A program made the position numbers and the translations under genes. From assembly GCA_964451415.1 (NCBI GenBank), contig CAYVHU010000002.1, positions 62,001-126,000 of the forward strand: a stretch of DNA of 64,000 bases, in the 5' to 3' direction. The notes below the pieces were generated by a model. It was not told the DNA's origin, did not search any database, and saw only the letters and a program-made list of their open reading frames with translations. Below, piece after piece: positions 34,429-44,264 of the stretch; positions within the stretch are counted from its first letter, which is position 1; each line of letters opens with the position of its first letter. Source of the stretch: CAYVHU01 sp964451415 (lineage in GTDB: Bacteria > Pseudomonadota > Alphaproteobacteria > Rhodospirillales > Magnetovibrionaceae).

Positions 34429-35625
34429 ATGATCTCCGTCGCCGAAGCCCTCGACATGGTGCTCGCCAACCTTTCGCCCACCTGCGCCGAACAGGCGCCC
34501 TTAAGTGATGTGCTGGGCCGCGTGTTGGCCGAAGACGTGACAGCGCGCCTCAGCCAACCGTGGGCCGATGTCTCCGCCATGGACGGTTACGCGGTGCGCG
34601 CCGCTGATGTTGCGGTGTGTCCTGTCGATCTGGAGGTCATCGGCGAAAGCCCAGCGGGCGGCTGTTTCGACGGTGAAATGGGTTCCGGACAAGCGGTGCG
34701 AATCTTCACCGGTGCGCCCCTTCCTCAAGGTGCGGACGCCGTGGTCATGCAGGAAAACACCGAGCGTACCGATGATGGCGTACGCGTGCTGGAATCCGTC
34801 AAAGCGGGTCGTTTCATCCGTCGGGTGGGAATGGATTTTGCGGCGCATGATGTTTTGCTCAAGGCCGGACAGGTGCTGAGCGCACGTGATCTGGGCTTAG
34901 CTGCGGCAGGCAATGTACCGTGGCTCATGGTGCAGCGCAAACCGCGCATCGCCGTCATCGCCACCGGCAACGAGGTCGTCATGCCGGGCGAGCCTGTGGG
35001 AATGAATCAGATCGTCAGTTCCAATTCCGTGATGTTGGCGGCCTACATCCGCACATTGGGCGCGGAAGCGTTGGATTTAGGCATTGCACGTGACGATGAT
35101 GTCTCCCTCACACGTCTCATGCGCGCAGCCTGTCAGGCCGATATGCTGGTTACCATCGGTGGGGCCAGTGTTGGCGATTACGATCTGGTCAACGCCGTCC
35201 TCAAGCGCGAAGGTGCAGATATTGGCTTTTACAAAGTTGCGATTCGCCCCGGAAAACCGCTCATTTTCGGCCATGTGCATGGGACGCCGGTGTTGGGGCT
35301 GCCTGGAAATCCCGTCTCGGCGGGCGTCACGGCAGTGGTTTTTCTCAAAGCGGCCATCAACGCCATGCTGGGCCTTGGGCCCCGTAACCAGCCCCTTGAA
35401 ACGGTCCGTCTGGGGATGGATTTGGGGGAAAACGATCGGCGTCAGGATTACATACGTGCGCGCCTAAGCCTTGATGGCGACGGCAAACCCGTGGCGACAC
35501 CGTTTTCCCGCCAAGACAGCGCCATGTTGAGCAAATTCGCCGCTGCCGATTGCCTGATCGTCCGCCTTCCCTTCGCCCCATCCGTACAAGCTGGTGCATC
35601 CGTCAACATCATCCGCCTGACATAA
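34429..35625 (+). CDS. moeA: Molybdopterin molybdotransferase
   Basis: Inserts molybdate into adenylylated molybdopterin. The 398 residues have PWADVSAMDGYAVRAADV (about 44-60), GQAVRIFTGAPLPQGADAVV, VMQENT, VIATGNEVV, the MoCF-domain ITIGGASVGDYDLV-like block, and PGKPLIFG with GLPGNPVSAGVT. The frame is open to 34210 inside moaC, but ATG 34429, preceded by TAAGGGGCC, is the real start. No moaA, moaB or mogA is nearby. Confidence 0.95.
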   Translation: MISVAEALDMVLANLSPTCAEQAPLSDVLGRVLAEDVTARLSQPWADVSAMDGYAVRAADVAVCPVDLEVIGESPAGGCFDGEMGSGQAVRIFTGAPLPQGADAVVMQENTERTDDGVRVLESVKAGRFIRRVGMDFAAHDVLLKAGQVLSARDLGLAAAGNVPWLMVQRKPRIAVIATGNEVVMPGEPVGMNQIVSSNSVMLAAYIRTLGAEALDLGIARDDDVSLTRLMRAACQADMLVTIGGASVGDYDLVNAVLKREGADIGFYKVAIRPGKPLIFGHVHGTPVLGLPGNPVSAGVTAVVFLKAAINAMLGLGPRNQPLETVRLGMDLGENDRRQDYIRARLSLDGDGKPVATPFSRQDSAMLSKFAAADCLIVRLPFAPSVQAGASVNIIRLT

Positions 35626-35654
35626 ACATTCCGTCTCCCCGACACGCTATACTC

Positions 35655-35683
35655 TTGACGATTCAAGAGAACTAAAGTAGAAC
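35655..35683 (+). promoter_or_regulatory. LexA box over the lexA promoter
   Basis: GAAC-N7-GAAC at 35669-35683 is the alphaproteobacterial SOS box. It overlaps the -10 (TAGAAC, 35678-35683) of a promoter with TTGACG at 35655-35660 and a 17-base spacer. LexA would repress its own gene. Confidence 0.78.
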
Positions 35684-35746
35684 ATAGTAGATGTTCATTT
35701 GTTTCGTTCCCATTGAAAGACGCCTGATTTAAGCGGAGAATTTGTG

Positions 35747-36469
35747 ATGTTGACGCAAAAACAATACGACCTGCTGCTTTTGATCGATAGACGTCTCAGG
35801 GAAAACGGCGTCACCCCGTCATTCGATGAAATGAAGGATGCGCTGGGGCTGAAATCGAAATCCGGTATTCACCGTTTGATCGGCGGGCTTGAGGAACGCG
35901 GTTTCATTCGTCGCATGCCGCACCGCGCGCGGGCCCTTGAAATCCTGAAGCTGCCTGAGAACGTGGAACGAGAACGTGCCGATGCCAACGTTTCTTCCGC
36001 ACCGTCGGCGCAAAACGTCATTCGCGGCGCGTTCGGCGCCAAACCCCAACCGGCACATTCCAACACCGCCCGTCCAAGTTCCGCGATGACGGCCCTGCCC
36101 ATGCTGGGCAGAATCGCAGCCGGGACCCCGATTCAAGCCATTTCCGATCCTTCGCGTTTTATTGACGTGCCGCCCGGTATGATAACGGCACAAGACGAGC
36201 ATTTCTGTCTGGAAGTCGCAGGCGATTCCATGATCGACGCAGGCATTATGGATGGCGATATCGTGGTCATTCAGAAGACCGATCGTGCGCAGAACGGCGC
36301 CATTGTCGTGGCCCTTATCGATCGGGAGGAAGCAACCTTGAAGTACCTCCACAAACGCGGCGACAAGGTCGCGCTAAAACCCGCCAATTCCGCCTATGAG
36401 ACGCGTATTTTCGGTCCCGACCGGGTTCAGGTGCAAGGCCGTCTGGTGGGGCTGTTGCGTCAATATTAA
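35747..36469 (+). CDS. lexA: LexA repressor
   Basis: SOS-response repressor and self-cleaving protease. The 240 residues have an N-terminal winged helix (PSFDEMKDALGLKSKSGIHR at 24-43), a cleavage site Ala125-Gly126 in GRIAAGTPIQ, catalytic Ser161 in AGDSMIDAGI and Lys199 in EATLKYLHK. ATG 35747 is preferred over the GTG three bases earlier. GGAG lies 9 bases before it. A GAAC-N7-GAAC box lies 64 bases upstream. It converges on comEC. Confidence 0.97.
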   Translation: MLTQKQYDLLLLIDRRLRENGVTPSFDEMKDALGLKSKSGIHRLIGGLEERGFIRRMPHRARALEILKLPENVERERADANVSSAPSAQNVIRGAFGAKPQPAHSNTARPSSAMTALPMLGRIAAGTPIQAISDPSRFIDVPPGMITAQDEHFCLEVAGDSMIDAGIMDGDIVVIQKTDRAQNGAIVVALIDREEATLKYLHKRGDKVALKPANSAYETRIFGPDRVQVQGRLVGLLRQY

Positions 36470-36481
36470 GAAGTTTTCGCA

Positions 36482-38620
36482 TCAAGGTTTTGAAGTCTTG
36501 AACGGCAAAACGGTCGGCACGACCCAGGGCCGCATGCCGCGCAGGGCGCGCACGGTTCTGACGCGAACGCCGCCGGTTTCAAAATAGAGGGCGTGCGTCC
36601 CCTGGGTTCTGAGGTCTTTGAGGGTAATAAGCATCTTCGCTGCACACCTTTTGCGCTGCGCCGTGCCGCTGAGGTCCACGACCACCGGCGCTTTGGCGCA
36701 ATCTTCCGCTATGGCATCCGGCGTATGGCTAAATGCCACACGCACCTTGTCGTTTTCCCGGTACACGCAGCCTTGCGTATCACAACGTACGCTATTTCCT
36801 TCGCCGTTCGTCGTCTCGCTATCGCGAGGCCATCGCCCCACCGCCGCGCGTAAGCCTGCGCGGCGTAACCAGAGATGACGTTCGAAACGTTTGGTGGTTA
36901 GCGTCGAGATTCGATAGCCGCCATCGGCTGTTTTTACGGCGGCGAGTTTGCCGCTGGCGTCGATCAGCACGTCCGGCGAGCGCGCCAAAAGGATGGCCCC
37001 TATCCCGAGGACAATGACTGGCGCGCCCCACATTCGCCATCGGCCTTGCCATAAGGCCAACCAAAGCCCGCCCACACTCACCAGAACCAGTCCCCAAAGC
37101 GGATAGGCCGGCGCCATGGTCTGTGCGCCGGGCCACGCGGCGACGGTTCTGGCCGTGCTCAATACCACTTCGATGCCCCAGCCCATGGGTTCTAATGCCC
37201 ACCTTTCCATGCCAAAGGGCATCAACGCGTAGGCTGCCACCGCCCACGGCATGATCCACAGCGCCATGATCGGAATGGCGATCAAATTCGCCGCCAGGGC
37301 ATAATCGGCAACACGGTTGAAATGAAATGCGGCGAACGCAGCGGTGGCCGCTCCGGCAACCAAGGTAGTCAACGCAACGCCCACGGCGTAACGACCAATA
37401 CGTTTGAAAACGCCACCATGATTGTGCCTGAAAAACCCATGATCACGTAAGGTTTCAAAAACCGCAATCAAGGCCGTCACGGCGGCAAAGGACAACTGGA
37501 AACTTGCCCCGAGAAGGCTTTGGGGCGAGATGATCAAGACGGCCATGGCGGCCCACGCAAGGGTACGCATGGACAAGGCGTGACGTTCGAAAACGATCGC
37601 ACTCAGAACCAGCGACACCATTAAAAATGCGCGTTGCGTGGGTACCGTGGCTCCCGCCAACAGGGCATAGAACAAAACGCCGCCCATGGCGGCCATGGCG
37701 GCCCATTTTTTGATGGGAAAACGCAATGCCAAAGGTCCCACCAGCGCCAATGCCGCGCGCACGGTAAAAAACAGGATTCCCGCCACCAAACCGACATGCA
37801 GTCCCGAAATAGCCAAAAGGTGCGCTAAGCCGCTGGCGCGCATGGCGATCATGACATCGCGGGGGATTGCGCCGCGTTCTCCGGTGGTGAGCGCGGCGGC
37901 CACCGCGCCCGTTTCACCGGGTAACGCGGTTTGAATGCGCGCCGCGATGCGAAAACGCAGACGTTGAAAAGCATATACAAATCTTTCCACCGTGGGTGTG
38001 GGAGGACCGTCGATGCGTGTTACCGGACCATAGACAAACCCTACCCCGCCCAGGCCTCTGAAATAGCTTTGACGTTGAAAATCGAACGCACCCGGCGCTG
38101 CGGGCGGTGGCGGCGCTTTGATGTTCGCGAGCGCGCGAATCCAGTCGCCCGGGCTTAAAACGGGCTGTCGACCTCTTAGCGTCAGGCGCACCGCTTGGGG
38201 CGTCCGTTCAGGCGCAAGGTCGCTTATGGTCAGGTTCTTCAACGTCACGCGTGCCCCTTTGGGGCGGATTTCTAGGCGTGTGACTTGCCCTTTCACGCGA
38301 ATCGCGCCGGTTTGTCCGTCGATTATGGGGTGGGCCACCCAATAGGTTTTGAAGCTTGCCACCCCCACGCCCAAAGCGAAGATGGCGCAAGAAAGTGCGA
38401 ACAACGCCGCGCCATCCTTATTTCTTGTCCATGCGATTCGCGCCAGAAGAGCAAAAAAAGCGGTTCCGGCCCAGCCGCTCCATAGCGGCGGCTCAACGCC
38501 AAGGGCGAAATACACGCCGATCCCGCCCCCCAATAAAACCGGCGTCCACAGCGGCCAACGTTCGCGTTCTGCCAGCGCCAACGCGCGAATCCGGGCGAAA
38601 ACGGAAAAAAGCATCATCAT
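36482..38620 (-). CDS. comEC: ComEC/Rec2-family DNA-uptake membrane protein
   Basis: Polytopic protein that forms the inner-membrane DNA channel in competence. The 712 residues have an N-terminal helix set, an OB-like periplasmic domain (about 105-200: VKGQVTRLEIRPKGARVTL, SPGDWIR) and the competence domain with LTTGERGAIPRDV, MRASGLAHLLAISGLHVGLVAG and GATVPTQRAFLM. No HxHxDH of a metallo-beta-lactamase domain follows; the C-terminal part instead has a non-membrane segment without recognisable metal ligands. The start may be any of three consecutive ATG codons (38614-38620). Whether it serves competence here is unknown. Confidence 0.9.
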   Translation of the reverse strand: MMMLFSVFARIRALALAERERWPLWTPVLLGGGIGVYFALGVEPPLWSGWAGTAFFALLARIAWTRNKDGAALFALSCAIFALGVGVASFKTYWVAHPIIDGQTGAIRVKGQVTRLEIRPKGARVTLKNLTISDLAPERTPQAVRLTLRGRQPVLSPGDWIRALANIKAPPPPAAPGAFDFQRQSYFRGLGGVGFVYGPVTRIDGPPTPTVERFVYAFQRLRFRIAARIQTALPGETGAVAAALTTGERGAIPRDVMIAMRASGLAHLLAISGLHVGLVAGILFFTVRAALALVGPLALRFPIKKWAAMAAMGGVLFYALLAGATVPTQRAFLMVSLVLSAIVFERHALSMRTLAWAAMAVLIISPQSLLGASFQLSFAAVTALIAVFETLRDHGFFRHNHGGVFKRIGRYAVGVALTTLVAGAATAAFAAFHFNRVADYALAANLIAIPIMALWIMPWAVAAYALMPFGMERWALEPMGWGIEVVLSTARTVAAWPGAQTMAPAYPLWGLVLVSVGGLWLALWQGRWRMWGAPVIVLGIGAILLARSPDVLIDASGKLAAVKTADGGYRISTLTTKRFERHLWLRRAGLRAAVGRWPRDSETTNGEGNSVRCDTQGCVYRENDKVRVAFSHTPDAIAEDCAKAPVVVDLSGTAQRKRCAAKMLITLKDLRTQGTHALYFETGGVRVRTVRALRGMRPWVVPTVLPFKTSKP

Positions 38621-38758
38621 GGTTTAGCCCATTTGCGTTGAAGCTTATCGGGCGGCTTATGCTGCAATTGCGAAAAGAATGTGCTATAGGAGCGGTTAAA
38701 GAGAGATGAGAATACACTCATTACATGACAACACCAAAGAGAGCACAAGCAACATATC

Positions 38759-40162
38759 ATGAACGTCGTTACGCGTTTTGCGCCTTCCCCCACTGGATTT
38801 CTTCACATCGGCGGTGCCCGCACGGCTCTGTTCAACTACCTTTACGCCAAGCATATGGGGGGGAAGTTTCTGTTGCGTATCGAGGATACGGACCGTCAAC
38901 GTTCGACTCAAGAGGCGGTGGATGCCATCAAAAGCGGCCTGAAATGGCTGGGATTGGATTGGCATGGCGAAGCCGTATCGCAATTCGCATGCGCCGCGCG
39001 TCATGTCGAGATCGCCGAGACCTTGCTGGCCCAAGGGAAAGCCTACAAGTGTTATTGCTCGCCTGAAGAGTTGACGAAGATGCGTGAAAGCGCCAAGGCG
39101 GCGGGCAAACCCATGCGCTATGACGGGCGCTGGCGGGATCGCGATCCCGCCGAAGCGCCGTCTGGCGTCGATCCGGTCATCCGCATCAAGGCCGATCATG
39201 GCGGTGAAACCGTTATCCAGGATATGATCCAAGGCGAGGTCCGGGTTTCCAACACGGAAATCGACGATTTTGTGATTCTGCGCAGCGACGCGACGCCGAC
39301 TTACATGTTGGCCGTTGTGGTTGACGACCACGACATGGATGTTACCCATGTGGTGCGCGGCGACGACCATCTGACCAATACCTTTCGCCAAATGCAGATT
39401 TACACCGCCATGGGGTGGGACAAACCGGCGTTTGCGCATATGCCGTTGCTTCACGGCTCCGACGGCAAAAAGCTGAGCAAGCGCCATGGTGCGCTGGGGG
39501 TAGAAGCATACCGTGATTTTGGCGTTCTGCCCGAAGCGCTGTGCAACTATTTATTGCGTCTGGGATGGGGCCATGGCGATGCCGAGATTATTTCACGCGA
39601 ACAAGCCATCGCATGGTTCGACGTGGCGGACGTGGGCAAGGCGGCGGCGCGTTTCGACGCCGACAAACTGGCGCATCTGAACGCCCATTACATGCGTGAG
39701 ACCGCCGATCAACGCTTGCTGGATATCATCTGGCCGCACATTCAAGAGCAGCACCCCGGCGCGAAACTGGCGAAAAAAGGACATGCACGGATTCTGGCGG
39801 GAATGCCTGGTTTAAAGGAACGTGCAAAAAACACTGTTGAACTAACTGAAAATGCACTATTTTATGCCGCAATACGTCCCCTGAAAATGAACGCCAAAGC
39901 ACTTAAGTTGCTTAACGACAAGGGACGCGAGAACATTCGGCGCTTCCGCGCGGAAGCACAGGACGTGGAAACATGGCGCGCCGACGCCCTGCATGAACTC
40001 GCCAAGCGTCTTGCCGAAACCAATGGCGTCAAGTTGGGGGCCATCGCCCAACCGCTGCGCGCGGCTTTAACGGGATCCAATGTTTCCCCCGGCATTTTCG
40101 AGGTCATGGAAGTCCTCGGCCGGACGGAAAGCCTAGGACGTTTAGACGACGTGTTGGCGTGA
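38759..40162 (+). CDS. gltX: Glutamate-tRNA ligase
   Basis: Charges tRNA with glutamate. The 467 residues have the class I HIGH equivalent SPTGFLHIGGARTALF (about 9-24), the catalytic KKLSKRHG (KMSKS equivalent, about 239-246) and an anticodon-binding C-terminal half. CYCSPEEL is near the zinc-knuckle position, but the second cysteine pair is not obvious. Alphaproteobacteria often have two GltX proteins, one charging tRNA-Gln for later amidation. Which one this is cannot be told here. gltA follows 58 bases later. Confidence 0.95.
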   Translation: MNVVTRFAPSPTGFLHIGGARTALFNYLYAKHMGGKFLLRIEDTDRQRSTQEAVDAIKSGLKWLGLDWHGEAVSQFACAARHVEIAETLLAQGKAYKCYCSPEELTKMRESAKAAGKPMRYDGRWRDRDPAEAPSGVDPVIRIKADHGGETVIQDMIQGEVRVSNTEIDDFVILRSDATPTYMLAVVVDDHDMDVTHVVRGDDHLTNTFRQMQIYTAMGWDKPAFAHMPLLHGSDGKKLSKRHGALGVEAYRDFGVLPEALCNYLLRLGWGHGDAEIISREQAIAWFDVADVGKAAARFDADKLAHLNAHYMRETADQRLLDIIWPHIQEQHPGAKLAKKGHARILAGMPGLKERAKNTVELTENALFYAAIRPLKMNAKALKLLNDKGRENIRRFRAEAQDVETWRADALHELAKRLAETNGVKLGAIAQPLRAALTGSNVSPGIFEVMEVLGRTESLGRLDDVLA

Positions 40163-40220
40163 CTCTACCCGTATTGCCTGCAATCTTATTGATGAGTAAC
40201 AAATTGAATAAGGATGTAAG

Positions 40221-41531
40221 ATGAAACAGAAAAACGTAACCGAACACACGTTTACGCTGACCAACAACGACACCGGCGAAAGTTGGGAACTGCCGGTTTT
40301 GGAAGGCAGTGTCGGGCCGCGCGTTATCGATGTGCGCCGTCTGTACGCCGATACCGGTCATTTCACTTACGACCCGGGCTTTACCTCGACCGGAAGCTGC
40401 CAGTCGAACATCACCTACATCAACGGCGAAAAGGGAATTTTGCTCTATCGCGGCTACCGCATCGAAGATCTGGCGGTTAAGTCTGATTATCTGGAAACGT
40501 GCTATTTGTTGATTTACGGTGAATTGCCGACCCGTGACCAAAAAGACAAGTTTGTGCAACGCATCACCTACCACACCATGCTGCATGAACAAATTCAGTA
40601 TTTCTCCCGCGGGTTCCGCCGTGACAGCCATCCCATGGCCGTAATGGTGGGCGTGGTGGGTGCCTTGTCGGCGTTCTATCATGACAGTCTCGATATCTCA
40701 GATCCGAAACACCGCTTCATTGCCTCGACGCGCCTCATCGCCAAAATGCCCTCCATCGCCGCGAACGCGTATCGCTATTCGGTCGGTCTGCCGTTCGTTT
40801 ACCCACGCAACGACCTCAATTTTTCGGAAAATTTCCTGTACATGATGTTTTCCAATCCGTGCGAGGAATTCAAGGTCAACCCAATCCTGGCGCGCGCCAT
40901 GGACCGCATTTTGATTTTGCACGCCGATCACGAACAAAACGCATCCACTTCAACGGTGCGCATCGCGGGATCTTCGGGAGCCAACCCATTTGCCTGTATC
41001 GCGGCGGGAATCGCGTCGCTTTGGGGACCGGCGCACGGCGGTGCGAACGAAGCCGTGCTGGCCATGCTGGAAGAAATCGGCACCAAAGATCACATTGCGG
41101 AATACATTAAACGCGCCAAGGACAAGAACGATCCCTTCCGTCTGATGGGCTTCGGCCACCGGGTTTACAAGAATTTCGACCCGCGTGCCAAGGTCATGCG
41201 CCAGACCGCTCATGACGTTCTTAAGGACTTGGGAATCGAGGATGATCCGCTTTTGGATCTCGCCATGGAACTGGAACGCATCGCGCTGGAAGACGAATAT
41301 TTCGTCAGCAAGAAACTCTATCCCAACGTGGACTTCTATTCCGGCATCATCTTCCGTGCCATGGGCATTCCGACGTCCATGTTCACGGTCCTGTTCGCGA
41401 TGGCGCGCACGGTAGGATGGGTCGCACAGTGGAACGAGATGATCGAAGACCCGTCCCAGAAAATCGGCCGGCCGCGGCAGCTTTACACCGGATACCCGTG
41501 CCGTGACTTCGTTCCCATGAGCAATCGTTAA
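40221..41531 (+). CDS. gltA: Citrate synthase
   Basis: Condenses acetyl-CoA and oxaloacetate. The 436 residues are a type I (hexameric-size) enzyme: YDPGFTSTGSCQSNITYING at about 51-70, YRGYRIEDLA, a catalytic His in LILHADHEQNASTSTVR, another in GPAHGGANEAVL, MGFGHRVYKNFDPRA and the late Asp in VDFYSGII. AAGGATGTAAG precedes the ATG. It ends with a strong rho-independent terminator, closing the conserved rightward block. Confidence 0.97.
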   Translation: MKQKNVTEHTFTLTNNDTGESWELPVLEGSVGPRVIDVRRLYADTGHFTYDPGFTSTGSCQSNITYINGEKGILLYRGYRIEDLAVKSDYLETCYLLIYGELPTRDQKDKFVQRITYHTMLHEQIQYFSRGFRRDSHPMAVMVGVVGALSAFYHDSLDISDPKHRFIASTRLIAKMPSIAANAYRYSVGLPFVYPRNDLNFSENFLYMMFSNPCEEFKVNPILARAMDRILILHADHEQNASTSTVRIAGSSGANPFACIAAGIASLWGPAHGGANEAVLAMLEEIGTKDHIAEYIKRAKDKNDPFRLMGFGHRVYKNFDPRAKVMRQTAHDVLKDLGIEDDPLLDLAMELERIALEDEYFVSKKLYPNVDFYSGIIFRAMGIPTSMFTVLFAMARTVGWVAQWNEMIEDPSQKIGRPRQLYTGYPCRDFVPMSNR

Positions 41532-41550
41532 GCGCGAAAAGACAGCACGC

Positions 41551-41581
41551 AAAAAGCCCCGGCAAAAAGCCGGGGCTTTTT
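41551..41581 (+). terminator. Rho-independent terminator after gltA
   Basis: Perfect 8-bp stem GCCCCGGC/GCCGGGGC (41556-41563 and 41569-41576) with an AAAAA loop, flanked by A-run and T-run that extend the pairing. It is bidirectional in form and may also end the leftward MFS transcript. Confidence 0.93.
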
Positions 41582-41597
41582 CTTGGATGTTTGGACC

Positions 41598-42809
41598 CTA
41601 GGTTTGCTTCGCAAAATTTTCTGACTTGAGCGGCGCGTTTAAAAAAGCGATTGCCAAAATGCTTCCGCCCGTTGCAATTGCGGCTATCGTGATGAGTTGC
41701 GCCAATCCGGAAAAGGTCAGCACAATCGATCCTAAAAATGCGCCCAACCCTATGGCTCCATTGAAAATAGAGACATAAATTGCCGATGCCGGAAGTGCAG
41801 CCGTTCCGGCTTCTTTCAAAATCCACGTCTGGAATGCGACGAAGATGGCGGCAATCGAAGCCCCCCAAACCATCACAAGTATGGCGACAATCAACAGGTC
41901 GTTCGACACACTGAAAAGCGCCAGAGCCGCCAGAACCGCAAGAGCAAGCGATGCAAACGCGAGTGTAATAACGAGGAGTGGCTTTAGAAAGCGATCAATC
42001 AAAAGACCCGTCAGAATATTTCCCACCAATCCGGCGACACCAAAAGCGAAGAGAAGCAGTGCGATCTGTCTGCCCGGTCCTCCAAGGATTGAATGTAAGA
42101 ACGGTACGACATATGTGAACGCCATGAAATGGGCCGTAATCGAACAGGCCGTGGCAGCATAAAGACGACGGAATTTAGGATTGGCCAGGATACGGCCCAA
42201 TGCGGCGCGATCTACATCTGGCGTACCCGGTACGGGTGGCAATGTCAGCACGATTGCCCCGGCAACGCCTAAAGACAAGACACCGATATAGGCGAAAGCC
42301 GTTCGCCATCCTTCCATCTGCCCTATGGTATTTGTCAGAGGAACGCCAAGAACACTCGCGATCGAGACACCGCCAAAAATGATGGATGTGGCCAGCCCAA
42401 TATGTCGTGTTGGCGCGATTTGGGCGCCCAACGTACCGATCATTGCCCAGAATGCACCATGAGCAAGTGCGCCGACGATCCGGGCTACCATGAGGGTGGG
42501 GAATGTATACGACAACGCGGCCGACCCTCCCGAAAGAGCCAAAACGACCATCAGGACTGTAATCAAAGGCCGTCTGGGCAAGTGACTCAAAGTCGTTGCC
42601 GATACGAGAGCCGCAACTGCGGCGATCCAGGCGTAAAGGGTAACGATCAGGCCGATCCGACTTTCGGATTCCCCCAGATCGTGAGCGATATTTGAAAGCA
42701 ATCCGATGGGAGCCAGTTCCGCGGTAACAATCGCGAAGCTACCGATACCCAACGTCGTTACGGCAAGCCAGGTACGCCAAGCCGAAATTCCCGGTGTTGT
42801 GGAATTCAT
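41598..42809 (-). CDS. MFS efflux transporter (DHA1, sugar/drug efflux type)
   Basis: A 403-residue, 12-helix major facilitator. The N-terminus (AWLRT-like AWRTWLAVTTLGIGSFAIVTAELAP, helix 1), SLSHLPRRP-like loop SATTLSHLPRRPLI and GVPLTN place it with the AraJ/SotB/chloramphenicol-resistance group. It is in the accessory region and 35 bases after the carboxymuconolactone decarboxylase-like gene on the same strand, so it probably belongs to that operon. Export of a product or toxic compound is inferred. The substrate is unknown. Confidence 0.85.
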   Translation of the reverse strand: MNSTTPGISAWRTWLAVTTLGIGSFAIVTAELAPIGLLSNIAHDLGESESRIGLIVTLYAWIAAVAALVSATTLSHLPRRPLITVLMVVLALSGGSAALSYTFPTLMVARIVGALAHGAFWAMIGTLGAQIAPTRHIGLATSIIFGGVSIASVLGVPLTNTIGQMEGWRTAFAYIGVLSLGVAGAIVLTLPPVPGTPDVDRAALGRILANPKFRRLYAATACSITAHFMAFTYVVPFLHSILGGPGRQIALLLFAFGVAGLVGNILTGLLIDRFLKPLLVITLAFASLALAVLAALALFSVSNDLLIVAILVMVWGASIAAIFVAFQTWILKEAGTAALPASAIYVSIFNGAIGLGAFLGSIVLTFSGLAQLITIAAIATGGSILAIAFLNAPLKSENFAKQT

Positions 42810-42844
42810 GGTTCATTCCTCATGTGTTGAAAACGGCGCAAAGA

Positions 42845-43237
42845 TTAGTCGGCGTGCGTTGTGGCAAAAGCGTTCTTGGCGGCCGTAATTGCATTCATAC
42901 AGGCCGGCACGCCGGCATAGACCGAAACTTGAAGCAATATCTCTACAATTTCTTCGTGGCTAACACCGGTATGAAGCGCCGCACAAATATGAAATTCCAA
43001 CTGACTTTGCGCCGTGCCCATCGCAGCCAGCATCGCGACGGTCAGCATTTCGCGCAACCGCAAGTCAAGTCCCGGGCGCGCGACGATATCGCTAAAGGCA
43101 TAGCCCAGGATTAGCTCTGTCGTACCGCTTGCAAAAGCCTCTAAATTCTCGCTTACGCGCAATGGCGCGGCCGGGTCGAGCTTCTCCAACAGCGCAAGTG
43201 CCTGATTTAACCGATCGGACTTTGCCGTGTTGATCAT
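42845..43237 (-). CDS. Carboxymuconolactone decarboxylase family protein
   Basis: A 130-residue helical protein of the AhpD/CMD fold, with SDIVARPGLDLRLREMLTVAMLAAMG and ELEFH-like QLEFHICAALHTGVSHEEIVEILLQVSVYAGVP. Only one cysteine lies in the core motif, so the AhpD-type CxxC disulfide chemistry is absent. This suggests the gamma-CMD branch, often found with aldo/keto reductases. Its start overlaps the reductase stop (ATGA), so it is translated together with it. Confidence 0.85.
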   Translation of the reverse strand: MINTAKSDRLNQALALLEKLDPAAPLRVSENLEAFASGTTELILGYAFSDIVARPGLDLRLREMLTVAMLAAMGTAQSQLEFHICAALHTGVSHEEIVEILLQVSVYAGVPACMNAITAAKNAFATTHAD

Positions 43238-44217
43238 GCGTTCACCCCCTTCATGCTTTCCGCCGTGTGCCGCGCACCTTTGATCGGCAGGTTTGACACG
43301 GCTTGCTCAAGTGCGTGTGATTCGCGCTTTGTCAGACTGACCTGTGTTGCGGCGGCGTTTTCACGTAGATAGCGCAGTTGCTTGGTCCCAGGGATGGGTA
43401 CGATGTCCCGCCCCTTGGCGAGTAACCAGGCCAGCGATAACTGGGCGGGGGTGCAGCCCTTTTTGCGGGCCATATCAACGATAACGTCGACGATCCGCAG
43501 ATTGGTGCGCCGTGCACCACTGGCGAAGCGCGGCAGGCTGGCGCGGAGGTCATCCTCTCCAAAGTTGCCGTCGGCTTGGAAACGGCCCGTCAAAAAACCG
43601 CGCCCAAGAGGAGAATACGGCACGAAGCCGATGCCCAGTTCCCGGCAGGTTGGCAGGATATCGGCTTCGACATCGCGCGACCAAAGCGAATATTCCGTTT
43701 GAACGGCTGTTACAGGATGAACGGCGTGGGCGCGCCGTAGGGTCGTTGCGCTGACTTCGCACAGACCGATCCGTGCAATCTTGCCTTGTTCGACAAGCCG
43801 TGCAAGGCCTTCCATAGTCTCTTCGATCGGCTGGTTCGAGTTGATCCTGTGAACATAATAAAGGTCTATACACTCAACACCGAGCCGCTTAAGAGACGCT
43901 TCGCAGGAGCGCTGTGCGTAGTCGGGACTGTTGTCGTAACGGCTGCGATACTTTCCGGGTTTACGGACAATGCCAAACTTGGTCGCAACCTTAACCCTGC
44001 CCTTACTGCGAGACAGAAAAGTCCCGATCAAGCTCTCATTGTGGTGCGGACCATACATGTCGGCTGTGTCGAGAAAGTCGATTCCCAGGTCAACGGTTTC
44101 CTCAAGCACCCGCAACGCCTCATGATCATCACGCGGACCGTAGAACTCGCTCATCCCCATGCAACCCAGGCCAATGGCGGAAACATCGAGATCTTTGCCA
44201 AGCCTGCGTCTTTGCAT
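43234..44217 (-). CDS. Aldo/keto reductase
   Basis: A 327-residue (beta/alpha)8 NADPH-dependent reductase. The catalytic tetrad is visible: Asp and Tyr in FLDTADMYGPHHNESLIG, Lys in KVATKFG and His in YYVHRINS. NADPH-binding SNLPIKG-like and IPGTKQLRYLREN segments close the protein. AAGGAG lies 7 bases before ATG 44217 (or 4 before ATG 44220). It is the first gene of a leftward operon with the CMD-like gene and the MFS exporter, and diverges from the LysR gene 47 bases away. Confidence 0.9.
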   Translation of the reverse strand: MQRRRLGKDLDVSAIGLGCMGMSEFYGPRDDHEALRVLEETVDLGIDFLDTADMYGPHHNESLIGTFLSRSKGRVKVATKFGIVRKPGKYRSRYDNSPDYAQRSCEASLKRLGVECIDLYYVHRINSNQPIEETMEGLARLVEQGKIARIGLCEVSATTLRRAHAVHPVTAVQTEYSLWSRDVEADILPTCRELGIGFVPYSPLGRGFLTGRFQADGNFGEDDLRASLPRFASGARRTNLRIVDVIVDMARKKGCTPAQLSLAWLLAKGRDIVPIPGTKQLRYLRENAAATQVSLTKRESHALEQAVSNLPIKGARHTAESMKGVNA

Positions 44218-44264
44218 CATGATTCTCCTTGATTGTGTGGCAAAATACATGACACATTCCAAAC

